Shown piece by piece: positions 13,075 to 24,831 of a stretch of 64,000 nt of DNA. Position numbers and translations under genes: made by a program. Source of the stretch: Ovis canadensis. Its lineage: Eukaryota > Chordata > Mammalia > Artiodactyla > Bovidae. The stretch is taken from positions 21,387,001 to 21,451,000 of the forward strand of contig NC_091246.1 in NCBI RefSeq assembly GCF_042477335.2, given 5' to 3'. The first letter of the stretch is position 1, and each line of letters starts with the position of its first letter. A model generated the notes under the pieces. The model saw only the letters and a program-made list of their open reading frames with translations, did not search any database and was not told the DNA's origin.

Positions 13075-13285
13075 TCACCCCTGTTCAGTAAGTAAAGAAT
13101 CTGCCTGCAATGCGGGAGACCTGGGTTCAGTCCCTTGATTGGGAACATCCCCTGGAGGAGGACATGGCAACCTACTCCAGTGTTCTTGCCTGGAGAATCC
13201 TCATGAATGGGGGAGCCTGGAAGCCTACAGCCCATGGGGTCACAAAGAGTTGTACACAACTGAGCGACTAAGCACATATATCTAT
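13075..13285 (+). mobile_element. Bov-tA SINE
   Basis: Head 'gttcagtaagtaaagaatc', 'gggttcagtcccttgattgg', body 'ggcaacctactccagtgttc' and tail 'cacaaagagttgtacacaac'. Moderately diverged. Confidence 0.85.
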
Positions 13286-13505
13286 CTGACTTTTTTAAAC
13301 TGCTATATACATAATGTTCTATGAATTCAAGTACCACAAAGTATTTAACTTATTATCAATTTATAGGTTTTGCTTTTTACTAATAATGCTATGGTATACA
13401 TCCTTCTACTTACTATGTCCACGTCTGAATAGTTCTCTAAGATAGATAATTAAAAGTGGAATTGCTGTCTTGAAGATTATGTATATAATATGCAAGTCTT
13501 TATAA

Positions 13506-13725
13506 ACTGTGTTTGTATATATGCTCAGTCACATCCGACCCTTTGAGGCCACATGGACTGTAGCCCAACATGCTTCTCTGGCCGTGGAATTTTCTAGGCA
13601 AGAATACTGGAGTGGATTGCCATGCCCTTCTCAGGGGATCTTCCCGACCCAGGGAACAGACCCGCATCCCTTCCATCTCCTGCACTGGCAGGCAGGTTCC
13701 TTATCACTAGTGCAAGGTGGGAAGC
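13506..13725 (-). mobile_element. Bov-tA SINE with target-site duplication
   Basis: Reverse-oriented copy ('tatgctcagtcacatccgac' to 'agtgcaaggtgggaag') flanked by a perfect 13-bp duplication, CAAGTCTTTATAA at 13493-13505 and 13726-13738. Body diverged although the duplication is intact. Confidence 0.92.
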
Positions 13726-13849
13726 CAAGTCTTTATAATATACTGCTAAATTGCCATCCAAAAAAGGATATACTAATGTATACATCCAGCAGCAGAGCAT
13801 AAGGGGCCTCCCACAACTTTGTTTATCATAATTAAAATTTTGCCAATGT

Positions 13850-14628
13850 GTTCGGTTCAATTCAGTTACTCAGTCGTGTCCGACTGTTTGCGACCCCATG
13901 AATCGCAGCACACCAGGCCTTCCTGTCCATCACCAACTCCCAGAGTTCACTCAAACTCATGTCCATCAAGTTAGTGATGCCAGGCAGCCATCTCATCCTC
14001 TGTCGTCCCCTTCTCCTTCTGTCCCAATCCCTCTCAGCATCAGAGTCTTTTCCAATGAGTCAACTCTTCGCATGAGGTGGCCAAAGTATTGGAGTATCAG
14101 CTTTAGCATCATTCCCTCCAAAGAAATCCCAGGGTTGATCTCCTTCAGAATGGACTGGTTGGATCTCCTTGCAGTCCAAGGGACTCTCAAGAGTCTTCTC
14201 CAACACCACAATTCAAAAGCATCAATTCTTCGGCACTCAGCCTTCTTCACAGTCCAATTCTCACATACATACATGACCACTGGAAAAACCATAGCCTTGA
14301 CGAGACGGACCTTAGTCGGCAAAGTAATGTCTCTGCTTTTGAATATGCTATCTAGGTTGGTTATAACTTTCTTTCAAGGTGTAAGCATCTTTTAATTTCA
14401 TGGCTACAATCACCATCTGCAGTGATTTTGGAGCACCAAAAAATAAAGTCTGACCCTGTTTCCACTGTTTTCCCATCTATTTCCCATGAAGTGATGGGAC
14501 CAGATGCCATGAACTTAGTTTTCTGAATGTTGAGCTTTAAGCCAACTTTTTCACTCTCCTCTTTCACTTTTATCAACAGGCTTTTTAGTTCCTCTTCACT
14601 TTCTGCCATAAGGGTGGTGTCATCTGCA
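13850..14628 (-). mobile_element. BovB LINE 3' part
   Basis: The reverse strand encodes the BovB C-terminal part: YADDTTL-MAESEEELKSLLIKVKEE, SDFIFWCSKITADGDCSHEIKR, KVRLVKAMVFPVVMYVCENW. Truncated upstream of the YADD motif at 14628; the 3' end at 13850 is GAACCGAACAC-adjacent. Frameshift near 14360. Confidence 0.9.
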
Positions 14629-14994
14629 TATAAAATATTTTGTTGTTTTTATTAGCATTTTCCTAATTATTAAGGTTGAACATCTTTTCATATGTTAATG
14701 GACAATTTGCATTTCTTCTTCTGAGCCACATTACTTTTTACTATTTATCCTCTGTTAGAATTGCTTTTCTCCTGAAAGAACCAGGCTTTGAGGTGAAGGA
14801 TGGTACTTCAATGGGGAAATGAGAAACACTATACACAAATGTATTATAACTGATTGTAAGCCAGAACCCATTTTTGTATTGTATCCAACTTGGGGATTAA
14901 AAAAGAAATACTGTCAGTGATTGGATAGACAACATCCTGACATAAGATAGTTAGAATACTGTTTTAACTTTCCTTTAATGGAGGTACAGGTAAC

Positions 14995-16230
14995 CTTTGA
15001 TGAACTACTTAATTTCTCTGCAGCTCAGTTTTCTTATCTGTAAAATGGAGATAATATTATCTACCTAAGTTGTGGATCACAATAAACTGTGGACAATTCT
15101 GAAAGAGATGGGAATACCAGACTGCCTGACCTGCCTCTTCAGAAACCTATATGCAGGTCAGGAAGCAAAAGTTAGAACTGGACATGGAACAACAGACTGG
15201 TTTCAAATGGGAAAAGGAGTACGCCAAGGCTGTATATTGTCAGCCTGCTTATTTAACTTATATGCAGAGTACATCATGAGAAACACTGGGCTAGAAGAAG
15301 CACAAGCTGGAATCAAGATTGCTGGGAGAAATATCAATAACCTCAGATATGCAGATGACACCACCCTTATGGCAAAAAGTGAAGAGGAACTAAAAAGCCT
15401 CTTGATGAAAGTGAAAGAGGAGAATGAAAAAGTTGGCTTAAAGCTCAACATTCAGAAAACTAAGATCATGGCATCTGGTCCCATCACTTCATGGGAAATA
15501 GATGGGGAAACAGTGGAAACAGTGTCAGACTTTATTCTTTGGGGCTCCAAAATCACTGAAGATGGTGATTGCAGCCATGAAATTAAAAGACGCTTAGTCC
15601 TTGGAAGGAAAGTTATGACCAATCTAGATAACATATTCAAAAGCAGAGACATTACTTTGCTAACAAAGGTCCGTCTAGTCAAGGCTATGGTTTTTCCAGT
15701 GGTCATGTATGGATGTGAGAGTTGGACTGTGAAGAAAGCTGAGCACTAAAGAATTGGTGCTTTTGAATTGTGGTGTTGGAGAAGACTCTTGAGAGTCCCT
15801 TGGACTGCAAGGAGATCCAACCAGTTCATCCTAAAGGAGATCAGTCCTGGGTGTTCATTGGAAGGACTGATGTTGAAGCTGAAACTCCAATACTTTGGCC
15901 ACCTCATGCAAAGAGTTGACTCATTGGAAAAGACCCTGATGCAGAAGGGATTGGGGGCAAGAAGAGAAGGGGACGGCAGAGGATGAGATGGCTGGATGGC
16001 ATCACCGACTCGATGGACAGGAGTTTGAGTGAACTCCGGGAGCTGGTGATGGACAGGGAGGCCTGGCGTGCTGCGATTCATGGGGTCGCAAAGAGTCGGA
16101 CACGACTGAGAGACTGAACTGAACTGAAAAGAGTTGTTTGAAGATTAAATGAATTTGATGTGTATAAAGTGCTTGGAATAGTACTGCGTATACAACAACT
16201 AATAATAAACATCAGTTATTATAACTTACA
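14995..16230 (-). mobile_element. MIR SINE split by the BovB
   Basis: Left part (14995-15073): 'agctcagttttcttatctgt', 'aaaatggagataatattatc'. Right part (16132-16230): 'agttgtttgaagattaaatg', 'gtataaagtgcttggaatag'. Together they are the reverse complement of one MIR; the interruption is exactly the BovB at 15074-16131. Confidence 0.85.
15074..16131 (+). mobile_element. BovB LINE 3' part inserted in a MIR
   Basis: Open from 15072 to 15749: DHNKLWTILKEMGIPDCLTC, GVRQGCILSACLFNLYAEYI and LRYADDTTLMAKSEEELKSL (reverse-transcriptase core with YADD intact), then SKITEDGDCSHEIKR and the C-terminal zinc-type region, broken by TAA at 15747. The 3' end is GACTGAACTGAACTGA. Target-site duplication AGTTGT at 15068-15073 and 16132-16137; MIR sequence lies on both sides. 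Confidence 0.92.
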
Positions 16231-16320
16231 GAAGGAAATGTGTGCAAATAACTCAGTGCATGTATGTGCAGTTGAGCAGAGTTTATGCAAGAAATGGCAG
16301 TGTAACAAAGCAATTCAAGA

Positions 16321-16349
16321 AATATATATATATATATATATATATATAC
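16321..16349. repeat. (TA)n microsatellite
   Basis: About 14 perfect TA units in AT-rich DNA. Confidence 0.95.
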
Positions 16350-17535
16350 CCCTGAGAAGACCAGGTTTCTGAAGAAGTCTGCCTAGTGCTGCCAACCAGA
16401 TGTTTGAGATTCATTATCTTCCTAGAGTGTGAGCAGGTAAGTGAGCTGGGAGCAGGAAAGGACAGAGGACATTCAAAGCAGTAAAATATACAAGTCAAAA
16501 CCTCTGAGCATGATATGAAAGTTAGGAGGTCCTGAGGCACAACATAGAGTCAGAGAGACCCAGACCAGTGCCAGGAATTGAACTGAATCAGAATGAGAAC
16601 AGGCAACAATAGAAGAGGAAGCGGGACAACTATGTCAGTCTTGAAACGACACAGTTATTGGATATGTAGGCAGGCTTAAATGCAAAGGATAGGGGACTCA
16701 AAACCTAAAGCAAGTGGTGAAATCACTGTGATCCAGACTGACTAGACTACAGTCAACATGGCTTTGAATTTGCACTTTGCTCCTTTATGCCACAGACATG
16801 ATATGCAGCAGGCACCCTAATGTCTCTAAATATAATGCTAAGGACCTGCTCATCATACTAGATTCCAGGGTCCAAAGACATGGATCAATTTTATTAGGTA
16901 TTGAACCAGTGGACATCCAACATTAACTTGTTTCTTCTACTCAGTGTTTTCATTCCACTCCCAGTTGATAAATGTAAAGATTAAAATGGATTCCAAAGAT
17001 GTAAATACTAAGAGGCTTCTGTAACTAGTAAAAAAAAAAAGTGGGGGGACTTTAATGAGGCAATAAGAGATTGTATTTGATTTTCTAATCCACAAAGTGC
17101 AATTACCATGAATCCTTCTTAAACTGAAGCAACCACGATGAAAAATTTACTTCCATGCTCCTCTGCCACTTCTAGTCTCTGCCTTGTATTTACAGAAAGT
17201 TATCCTTATTTTTCTTTTTAAAATTCTGTCTGACTATTTAAGCTTGACATATCCTCTGAATTGTTTCTGGAGATTCACTCAGGCATTATGGGCTTCCACA
17301 GATTGGCATAGTTGTATGCTATTGAAACCTTGCTTGGATAGTCCCTGAGTTTAATTTTAGCTTTAGGATTCATTTGAGTATCAGGTCTGTGAAATTATAC
17401 AGTTACATCAGAAATATAAACTGTAACAGCATCTTACCCATGTTTCATTGGGGAGGGCAGAACAAGGGGTGGGGTAAGGGGAAAAGAGTATGAGGAGATT
17501 GTAGAAAAGTTCCTGAACGTGGAGTCAAAGGATCC
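16350..17535. other. Intergenic DNA, no recognised gene
   Basis: No coding signal or recognised repeat. An A-run followed by GTGGGGGG lies at 17029-17047. Confidence 0.5.
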
Positions 17536-17650
17536 ATTATTGATACAAATATCACCACTTACCAGCTAGAGAAATCATTGAACTTCTCTTCTTGTATTTT
17601 TAAAATAGTAATTGTGAAAGTTAAAATGGCATTTTGCATGAAATTTTCCT

Positions 17651-17865
17651 ATAATAATAGCTAACACCTTTGAGTGCATACTATGTGCCAGAATTAAGCT
17701 AAGTACTTCACATGGATCATTTCATTTTATTCTCACAACAGCCCTATGAGTTTGGAATTCTAAATTGTATCATTTTACAGATGAGCAGCTTGGAGAAGTC
17801 AAATAACTTGCCCAAAGTTACAAAGTTGTAAGTGTAGTAAGTGGGGTTTCAAGTTCAGCACTAAC
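17651..17865 (+). mobile_element. MIR SINE
   Basis: Clear MIR order: 'ctatgtgccagaattaagct', 'cattttattctcacaacagc', 'cattttacagatgagcagct', 'aataacttgcccaaagttac', 'gtaagtggggtttcaagttc'. Confidence 0.85.
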
Positions 17866-18011
17866 TCCAAAATTAATCACTGTTTTATACGTTGCTTTCT
17901 TCCATGTTTATTACTTCCTAATACACACACCAGCACAAAATACCTTTTAGCTATTGTGTCAACTCTGAAACTCTAGAGTTCTATGTTTCACAAGGAATTT
18001 TTTTCAATAGG

Positions 18012-18200
18012 CCACTTATTGCTCAGTAAACTGTGCTAAGGGTTTTACATATATTCGCATTTAATTCTCCTAACAATCTTATGTTTTAGGATTATCCCCA
18101 TTTCACAGAGGAGGGAAATGAAGAGTGAGAAGTTATCTGAATTCCCCAGTGTCACAGATGTTATGTGGGTACCATGATCTGAACCCAAGTTTACCTGCTT
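18012..18200 (+). mobile_element. MIR SINE
   Basis: 'ctgtgctaagggttttacat', 'atttaattctcctaacaatc', 'atccccatttcacagaggag' and 'gatctgaacccaagtttacc' follow MIR order. Older and more diverged than the copy at 17651. Confidence 0.78.
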
Positions 18201-19209
18201 GCAGGATCCACTTACTTAAGGACAATACTATATGAAGTTACATTATATTAAATGGTTAAGTTCTAAAGTTGGCATATAAGGCAAAAAAAAATTGCATATA
18301 ATCAAAACTACCACTAAAAATCCGTGTAATCACAGATCAACTACCATACATGAGCATATTTTATACTACATTGGAGACCAATACGTTCAACACCAGAAAT
18401 TTTTCCTTCAGGATTGGAACAGATTGCTGTTTCTTCAATTCAGCACAGATGAAATAGTTAGTTTATGTTTAGAGGCTATGTTTTTGAAAAGTAAATGTCT
18501 TTAACATAAGAATCATGCCCAGCTCAATAAAGTGCTCATATTACAGAAAATAAATGGAAACTGAAGTCAACTGACTGAATAGCAAAGTAATATTTCCCAT
18601 TTCATGCTCTCTCCAGGGCATACAGCCACTGAATGAAATGGCTCACCTGTACTGCTAAAATTTCACTTTTTTATTTTCTTTTTGAGCACACATAATGTAC
18701 TTCTACAGCATGCTGTGAGGCCCCATCAAGGGTCAGGGGAAATAGGGTAATTATTATTGATTCATGTAGGTTATGAGTATGTTTTCACCATAAATGAAGT
18801 CCTTAAGTAGGAACTAAACCTGAGGCTCTCTCTTCCACTCATGTCCACATTAACTTATACTTACCTTGTATAAAATTAGCATACTTCTTATTTGATCATA
18901 AGTCCTGAAGGGGAGGAAGAATGACAGTCTTGCTAACCACTTTAACCACAGAGTCCAACAGAATAGCTGGGACAAAATGGCCCAATTCAAAAAAAAAAAT
19001 CTGTTGAATAATGAATAAATAAACAAATAAAAGATTACTTTCTCTTTAAAGTTATACTCTTGTTGCAACATCACAAAAACCCATTTTATTTTATGCAGTT
19101 AATCTTCACCGTTTGGCCCTCTTATCCAAAAGGCATGGAAAACATTTTATTTGATTTTCTTGGACCTATCACATATTACTTTATTACAGAAAAATGTTCA
19201 ATAAAGGTT
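18201..19209. other. Intergenic DNA, no recognised gene
   Basis: The short open frame at 18292-18504 has no recognisable motif and no conserved context. I see nothing else. Confidence 0.5.
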
Positions 19210-19330
19210 AAGAGAATGGACTCACTGGGTCAAGTTGCCTGAGTTCATGTGCCTTAGCAGTTACCTCACCTCTCCAAGCCTCAGTTTCCTCATCTGTAAA
19301 ATGGATATTATCACTAACATTTCTTGGGTA
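19210..19330 (-). mobile_element. MIR/MIRb SINE
   Basis: Reverse MIR: 'cctcacctctccaagcctca', 'gtttcctcatctgtaaaatg', 'atattatcactaacatttct'. Confidence 0.78.
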
Positions 19331-19939
19331 TAAAATATATGATGGTGCTATTCTAAATGTTTTATACAATTAAGTTCTTTTAATATTTCAAGGTGCTCTA
19401 GGAGATACCATCTAAAAGTTTACCTTGTTCTGGGTTGCACAGGTAAAAAAGTGGAAAGCCAAGCTGGCATTTTGCCCAAACCCTTTGATCCCAAAGCTTG
19501 TGTTTGTAACCAGTGCTCTATATTGCCTCACAGCAAGGTCATGCTTAAAGTGATCAGCCTCACAAAGCATTGGCACAGTGCCCAGCATGAAGAGGTCTCA
19601 GTAAATGCTAGTTTTGATCATTAATAATAATAGCAGTAATATAATCATTGCATGCTCTACATCCAACAGGGCCTGGTAATCACAAAGAATGCTGTGGTCA
19701 GGTCACCATTATCCCCCTTCAGAACAGAGACCTCATGAGCCCAGCTGCTGGGAGTATTGATAGCTGATAACTCACAGCCAAGATAGTCTTTGACAAATGC
19801 CCAGTAATAAGGGGAGCAACCTCACCCAAGATGCATACGCTCTTAAGGCAGCCCTTTCCCAACGTCTGGATGATAAGGGAAGATCGGAGGAGACACAACA
19901 TAGGCCTTGTCCCCTTGCCTCAACTTGAGACAACTCTGA
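19331..19939. other. Intergenic DNA with MIR-like traces
   Basis: 19340-19520 ('tgctattctaaatgttttat', 'gtaaaaaagtggaaagccaa') may be another decayed MIR, + strand; weak. No gene seen. Confidence 0.35.
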
Positions 19940-20105
19940 GAAGTCAGCTCTGCTCCAGGCCTCCCTGTGGGTCTACATCACCTTCTCTCTCTACCCAGTT
20001 CCTCACGCCTCCCTTCCTTGGGTGCTGTTGCCAAGTACATTCTCCAATAAACTTCCTACATGCAACTCTTCATGTTTCTGGAGAACCTAGCCTAAGATCT
20101 CAAGA
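19940..20105 (+). mobile_element. Possible ancient LTR 3' end
   Basis: 'caataaacttcctacatgca' followed by 'gtttctggagaacctagcc' resembles the polyadenylation end of an old mammalian LTR. Family and left boundary are uncertain. Confidence 0.35.
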
Positions 20106-20319
20106 GAAGATGCCACAATGCCTCACAGATACCTGAAGCCACAAGATGCTCTACAAGTGCTTCGGAGAACTCAGTACAGTTCTCACAGTTCCACAGAGAA
20201 CTGTATTCTAGATCTCTAACAGACCATGAAGTGTGGGACTTACCCATGATGGGCCCACTCAATTTCTGGCATCATTTTTCTTGACTGTTACATTCCTACT
20301 CAAACATCTTTCTTTTTCT

Positions 20320-20593
20320 TAATATATTCTTTTTTTGTGTTGGGTTTTAGACAATTAACAGTGTTTTGACAGTTTCAAGTGAACAGGAAAGATACTCAGC
20401 TATACATAGACATGTATTCATTCTCCCTCAAACTCCCCTGTCATCCAGGCTGCTGCATAACACTGAACAGAGTTCCATGTGCTATACAGTAGGCCCTTGT
20501 TGGTTATCCATTTTAAATGTAACAGTGCAAACACCTTTCTTAATACATCACTTCCTCTCTCAGAGTTTGTTTCCATATTATATTTGTCATAGC
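20320..20593 (-). mobile_element. Old L1 3' UTR fragment
   Basis: 'gagttccatgtgctatacag' and 'taggcccttgttggttatcc' are the reverse complement of the 3' UTR phrase 'tatagcacagggaactatat' seen in the L1 at 8640-11390. Confidence 0.75.
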
Positions 20594-20608
20594 TTTTTCA
20601 TTGAAAAA

Positions 20609-20823
20609 GTGAAAGAAAGTGAAGTCGCTCAGTCATGTCTGACTCTTTGCGACCCCATGGACTGTATCCTACCAGGCTCTTCCATCCATGGGATTTTCCA
20701 GGCAAGAATACTGGAGTGGGTTACCATTTCCATCTCCAGGAGATCTTCCCAACCCAGGGATTGAACCTGGGTCTCCTGCATTGTAGGCAGATGCTTTACC
20801 ATCTGAGCCACCCAGAGAAGTCA
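20609..20823 (-). mobile_element. Bov-tA SINE with 15-bp target-site duplication
   Basis: Reverse-oriented full copy from 'gtgaaagaaagtgaagtcgc' to 'gagccacccagagaag', flanked by a perfect TTTTTCATTGAAAAA at 20594-20608 and 20824-20838. Low divergence, so a fairly recent insertion. Confidence 0.94.
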
Positions 20824-20838
20824 TTTTTCATTGAAAAA

Positions 20839-21775
20839 CCAATGATAAAAAATATATAATATTACCTAACAAGTATGGGGTTGATTCCTCAAGCATAATG
20901 CAAGTAAATAAAAACCTTAAATAATGCCAAAATTAGAGTTTCCCAGGAGATCTACAATTGTATCCAATTTAATATGTCCTAACATCTGCTTCTTAATTTT
21001 AGTGCCTAAATTGAAGCATCACCCTCAATGTAATCCTGACTTGACTTATGCACAAACATCAGCTGTCACATTTGTAACTTAAAAATTCAAGTCATTAACA
21101 GAAAATTGGTAATAATCTTACAACTTCCCTAAATTTTACCATAAAAACAAAATCTCCATTTCAGATTACTCCTTGATGGAACCTAAGTGAGCTGCACTTT
21201 TATATATCCTCATTGCCTGAAATGAGCTTTTCTGACCAGAGCTTCTCCATGCAAAGAATTATGTATAGGTTAATAGAATTAATCAGGAAAGAAAAAAGAA
21301 AAACAGATGTTCATGAATTTTCAAAAACATCATTGATCCACTCTTAATTCTAGCAGAAGAATTATATGGGTCACTTTCATGCTCTGGCACATGGTACCAT
21401 CTCACCTGACAGTTGATCAAGTCTGGTTGGAATATTAATATTTGAGCAATATTTTATTGCCATTATTTTGAAAATAAAAAGTCTGTGTGTTTTTATCTAT
21501 AGCCAAACACTTTCACATATGACAATAATTTTATAGTAATTGGCCAACTGAACATGAGATATAGTGAAGTGATACTAACAAAGCACAAACATCAATGAAA
21601 GAAAAGAGCCAACACAAGCTGTCATCCCAAGACTGCAATCCTCAAAGGAAATGTGGGATTTGCCCATAAAGAAATGACCAGGGTCTTCCATTTGGAAAGC
21701 CCTCAGCCTATTTTTGGTACTGGTATAAAGTTAAACCAAAGGAAATAAGGTTCCTTTTCCATTTTACAAAAGGTT
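20839..21775. other. Intergenic DNA, no recognised gene
   Basis: AT-rich, no repeat or coding frame recognised. Confidence 0.5.
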
Positions 21776-22115
21776 TGCTATAGTCTGAGTGTGTCCCCAC
21801 CCCAAAGTTCATATGCTGAAATCGTAAGCCCCAAAAGTCATGGTATCACTAGGAAGGACCTTGGGGAAATTATTAGGTCATGAAGGTGAAACCCTCATAA
21901 ATGGGATTTGTGCTCTTATGAAAGACACCCCACAGAGCTCCCCAGCCCCTGCTGCCATGTGAGGATACAAGGAAAAGTATGCAACCCAGAGAAACAAGCT
22001 GGCACCCTGAAATCATGCTTCCAGTATGCAACTGTGAGAAATAAATTTCTGTCATTCGTAAGCTACCTAGCCTGTGGTATTTTGTTATGAGCAACCTGAA
22101 CACACTAAATAGGAT
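21776..22115 (+). mobile_element. MLT1-type solo LTR (ERVL-MaLR)
   Basis: Typical LTR text in order: 'tctgagtgtgtccccacccc', 'aaagttcatatgctgaaatc', 'attaggtcatgaaggtgaaa', 'ccctcataaatgggatttgt', 'gctgccatgtgaggatacaa', 'aactgtgagaaataaatttc' and 'gcctgtggtattttgttatg'. No internal retroviral genes are present. It ends just before the L1 target site at 22126. Confidence 0.85.
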
Positions 22116-23877
22116 TCTCACATCTAAAGGTATCTTCTCAGCGGTCCTAAGATGGCAGAGGAATATGACAGGGAGACCACTTTCTCCCCCACAAATTCAA
22201 CAAAAGAACATCTGAATGCTGAGTAAATTCCACAAAATAACTTCTGAATGCTGGCAGAGGACATCAGGCACCCAGAAAAGCAGCCCATTGTCTTTGAAAG
22301 GAGGTAGGAAAAACTATAAAAGATAAAAGAGAGGCAAAAGAGGTAGGGACAGAGCTCCTTCCCAGGAAGGGAGTCTTAAAAAAGAGAGAAGTTTCCAAAC
22401 ACCAGGAAACACTCTCACTGCTGAGTCTGTGGCAAGCCTTGGAACCACAGAGGGCAACATAACCGGGAGAAAAAATAAATAAATAATTAAAACCCACAGA
22501 TTACGTGCCCAACGGTAACTCCCCCAGGGGAGAAGCAGCACAGACACCCGCATCCACCACGAGCAAGCAGCGGCTGGGCAGGGAGGCGCGGGCTACATGG
22601 CTTAGAGTAAGAACGGGCCTGAATGCCCTGAGGGCAATCAGACCAAACTAACTTGGGATAGCAGACCAGACTGTGGGATAGCTACCACGCGAAAAGCCCT
22701 AACCTAAGACACTGCCAGGCCTGCTCACAGAACAAAGGACTGAGCAGAGCTAGCTGGCTGCAGGCCAGACATCCCCTTCCGGTGACAGGCAGGCGAGGGC
22801 AGCCAGAGCCGGAAGGGGGCAATCACGGCCCCAGAGAGGCATTACCTACCAAACTGCAAGCAGGCTTCGTTGCTAACTAAGGCTTCTTGGGATTCTGGAT
22901 GGTCAACATCCACCTGAGAAGGTGTGCCAGTTGTACACCCAGAAAACTGAGCAGCAGGGACAGGGGAGGCAATAAGTCACAGCGACTGCGCTCGCCAAAC
23001 ACCTGATTACCTGAGCTGCTCTGACCTGGGAAGGGCACAAAACGCAGGCCCAACTGAGTCTGTGCCTCTGAGGACTACCTGAGTACCTGAACCTGAGCAG
23101 CTTAGACCTGGGAAGCGCATACAACCCAGGGCCGGCCTCAGACAGTTCCCGCCAGAGCAACCTAAAGCCTAAGCAGTGTAGACAGGGAAAGCACACACGC
23201 TGTGAGTTGGGGCAAACCCAGTGTGGCCGAGACACTGTGAGCACACGCCAGTGGTATTTGTTTGCCGCGTGCGTCCCTCCCTCCCCGCAGCAAGACTGAA
23301 CAAGTGAGCCTAAAAGAGTGTCCACCACCGCCCCCTTGTGTCAGAGCAGAAATTAGACACTGAAGAGACCAGCAAACAGAAGAAGCCAAATCAGAGGGAA
23401 CCTCCTTGGAAGTGACAGGTGTAGTAGATTAAAACCCTGTAGTTAGTACCAACTACACAGGAAGGGGCCTATAGATCTTGAGAAATATAAGCAGAATCAA
23501 GAAACTATCCAAAAATGAACTGACCCCACACTTCACACAAGAACACCAGAGAAAGTCCTAGATATATTTTTACTATTTTTACTATCATTAATTTTTTTTA
23601 ATTTTTTTTATTTTTAAGTCCTCTATTACTCCTTTAATTTTCATTTTTATAACCTACTATTACTTTGCAAAAAAAAGAGACACCCTATTTTTTAAAGCAA
23701 ACTTCATATATATATATTTTATAATTTTTGTGACTTTGTTTAGTTTTTTTTCTTTAATATTGTATTTTTGAAAATCCAAACTCTACTCTAGATTTTTAAT
23801 CTTTGCTTTTTGGTATTCATTAACAATTTTGTACCTTTAAGAACCAATCTTCAGTACCCATTTTTACTTGGGAGTGA

Positions 23878-24300
23878 GATTACTGGCTTGACTGCTCTCT
23901 CCCTCTTTGGACTCTCTTTTTTCCTCCACCAGGTCACCTCTATCTCCTCCCTCCCCCTTCTCTTCTCTACCCAATCCTGTGAATCTCTTTGTGTGTTCCA
24001 GGCTATGGAGAACACTTAGGGAACTGATTACTGGCTGGATCTGTCTCTCTCCTTCTGATTCCTCCCTTTATCCTCCTGGCCACCTCTGTCTCCTTCCTCC
24101 CTCTTCTCTGTATAACTCCGTGAACATCTCTGAGCGGTCCAGACTGTGGAGTGCACATAAGGAAGTGATTACTGGCTAGATTGCTCTCTCCTCTTTTGAT
24201 TCCACCTCATCTCATCCGGGTCACCTCTAACTCCCTCTTCCCTCTTCTCTTCTGCATGTAACTCTGTGAACCTCTCTGGGTGTCCCTCACTGTGGAGAAA
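23878..24300 (+). repeat. Three tandem repeats of about 145 bp in the L1 5' UTR
   Basis: The phrase GATTACTGGCT recurs at 23878, 24026 and 24167 (spacing 148 and 141), each time followed by a Ct-rich stretch, a 'cctctgtctcc'-like segment, 'tgtgaatctctctg' and 'tgtggag'. Three diverged copies of one unit therefore lie head to tail inside the L1 5' UTR, reminiscent of promoter monomers in some L1 families. Confidence 0.7.
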
Positions 24301-24831
24301 GTTTTCATCTTTAACCTAGATGTTTTATCAATGGTGCTGTATAGATGGATAAGTCTTGAGGCTACTGTAAAAATAAGACTGAAAAGCAGAAGCAGGAGGC
24401 TTAAGTCCAAATCCTGAAAACAGCAGAGAACTCCTGACTCCAGGGAATATTAATTGACAGTAACTCATCAAACGCCTCCATACCTACACTGAAACCAAGC
24501 ACCACCTAAGGGCCAACAAGTTCCAGAGCAAGACATACCATGCAAATTCTCCAGCAACACAGAACATAGCCCTGAGCTTCAATATACAGGCTGCCCAAAG
24601 TCACTCCAAACCCACTGATATCTCACAACTCATTACTGGACATTTCATTGCACTCCAGAGAGAAGAAATCCAGCTCCACCCACCAGAACACTGACACAAG
24701 CTTCCCTAACCAGGAAACCTTGGCAAGCCACCCGTACAACCCCACCCACAGCGAGGAAACTCCACAATAAAGAGAACTCCACAAACTGCCAGAATACAGA
24801 AGGCCACCCCAAACACAGCAATATAAACAAG

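Noticed and set aside
15072-15749. 225-codon open frame with an intact YADD motif as a functional reverse transcriptase
   Set aside because: It is a 5'-truncated BovB with no endonuclease and a terminal stop before the C-terminal end.
19831-20136. 101-codon open frame
   Set aside because: Overlaps an LTR-like end, lacks domains and splice context.
20366-20764. 132-codon open frame
   Set aside because: It runs across an L1 3' UTR fragment and a Bov-tA SINE; a chance fusion of repeats.
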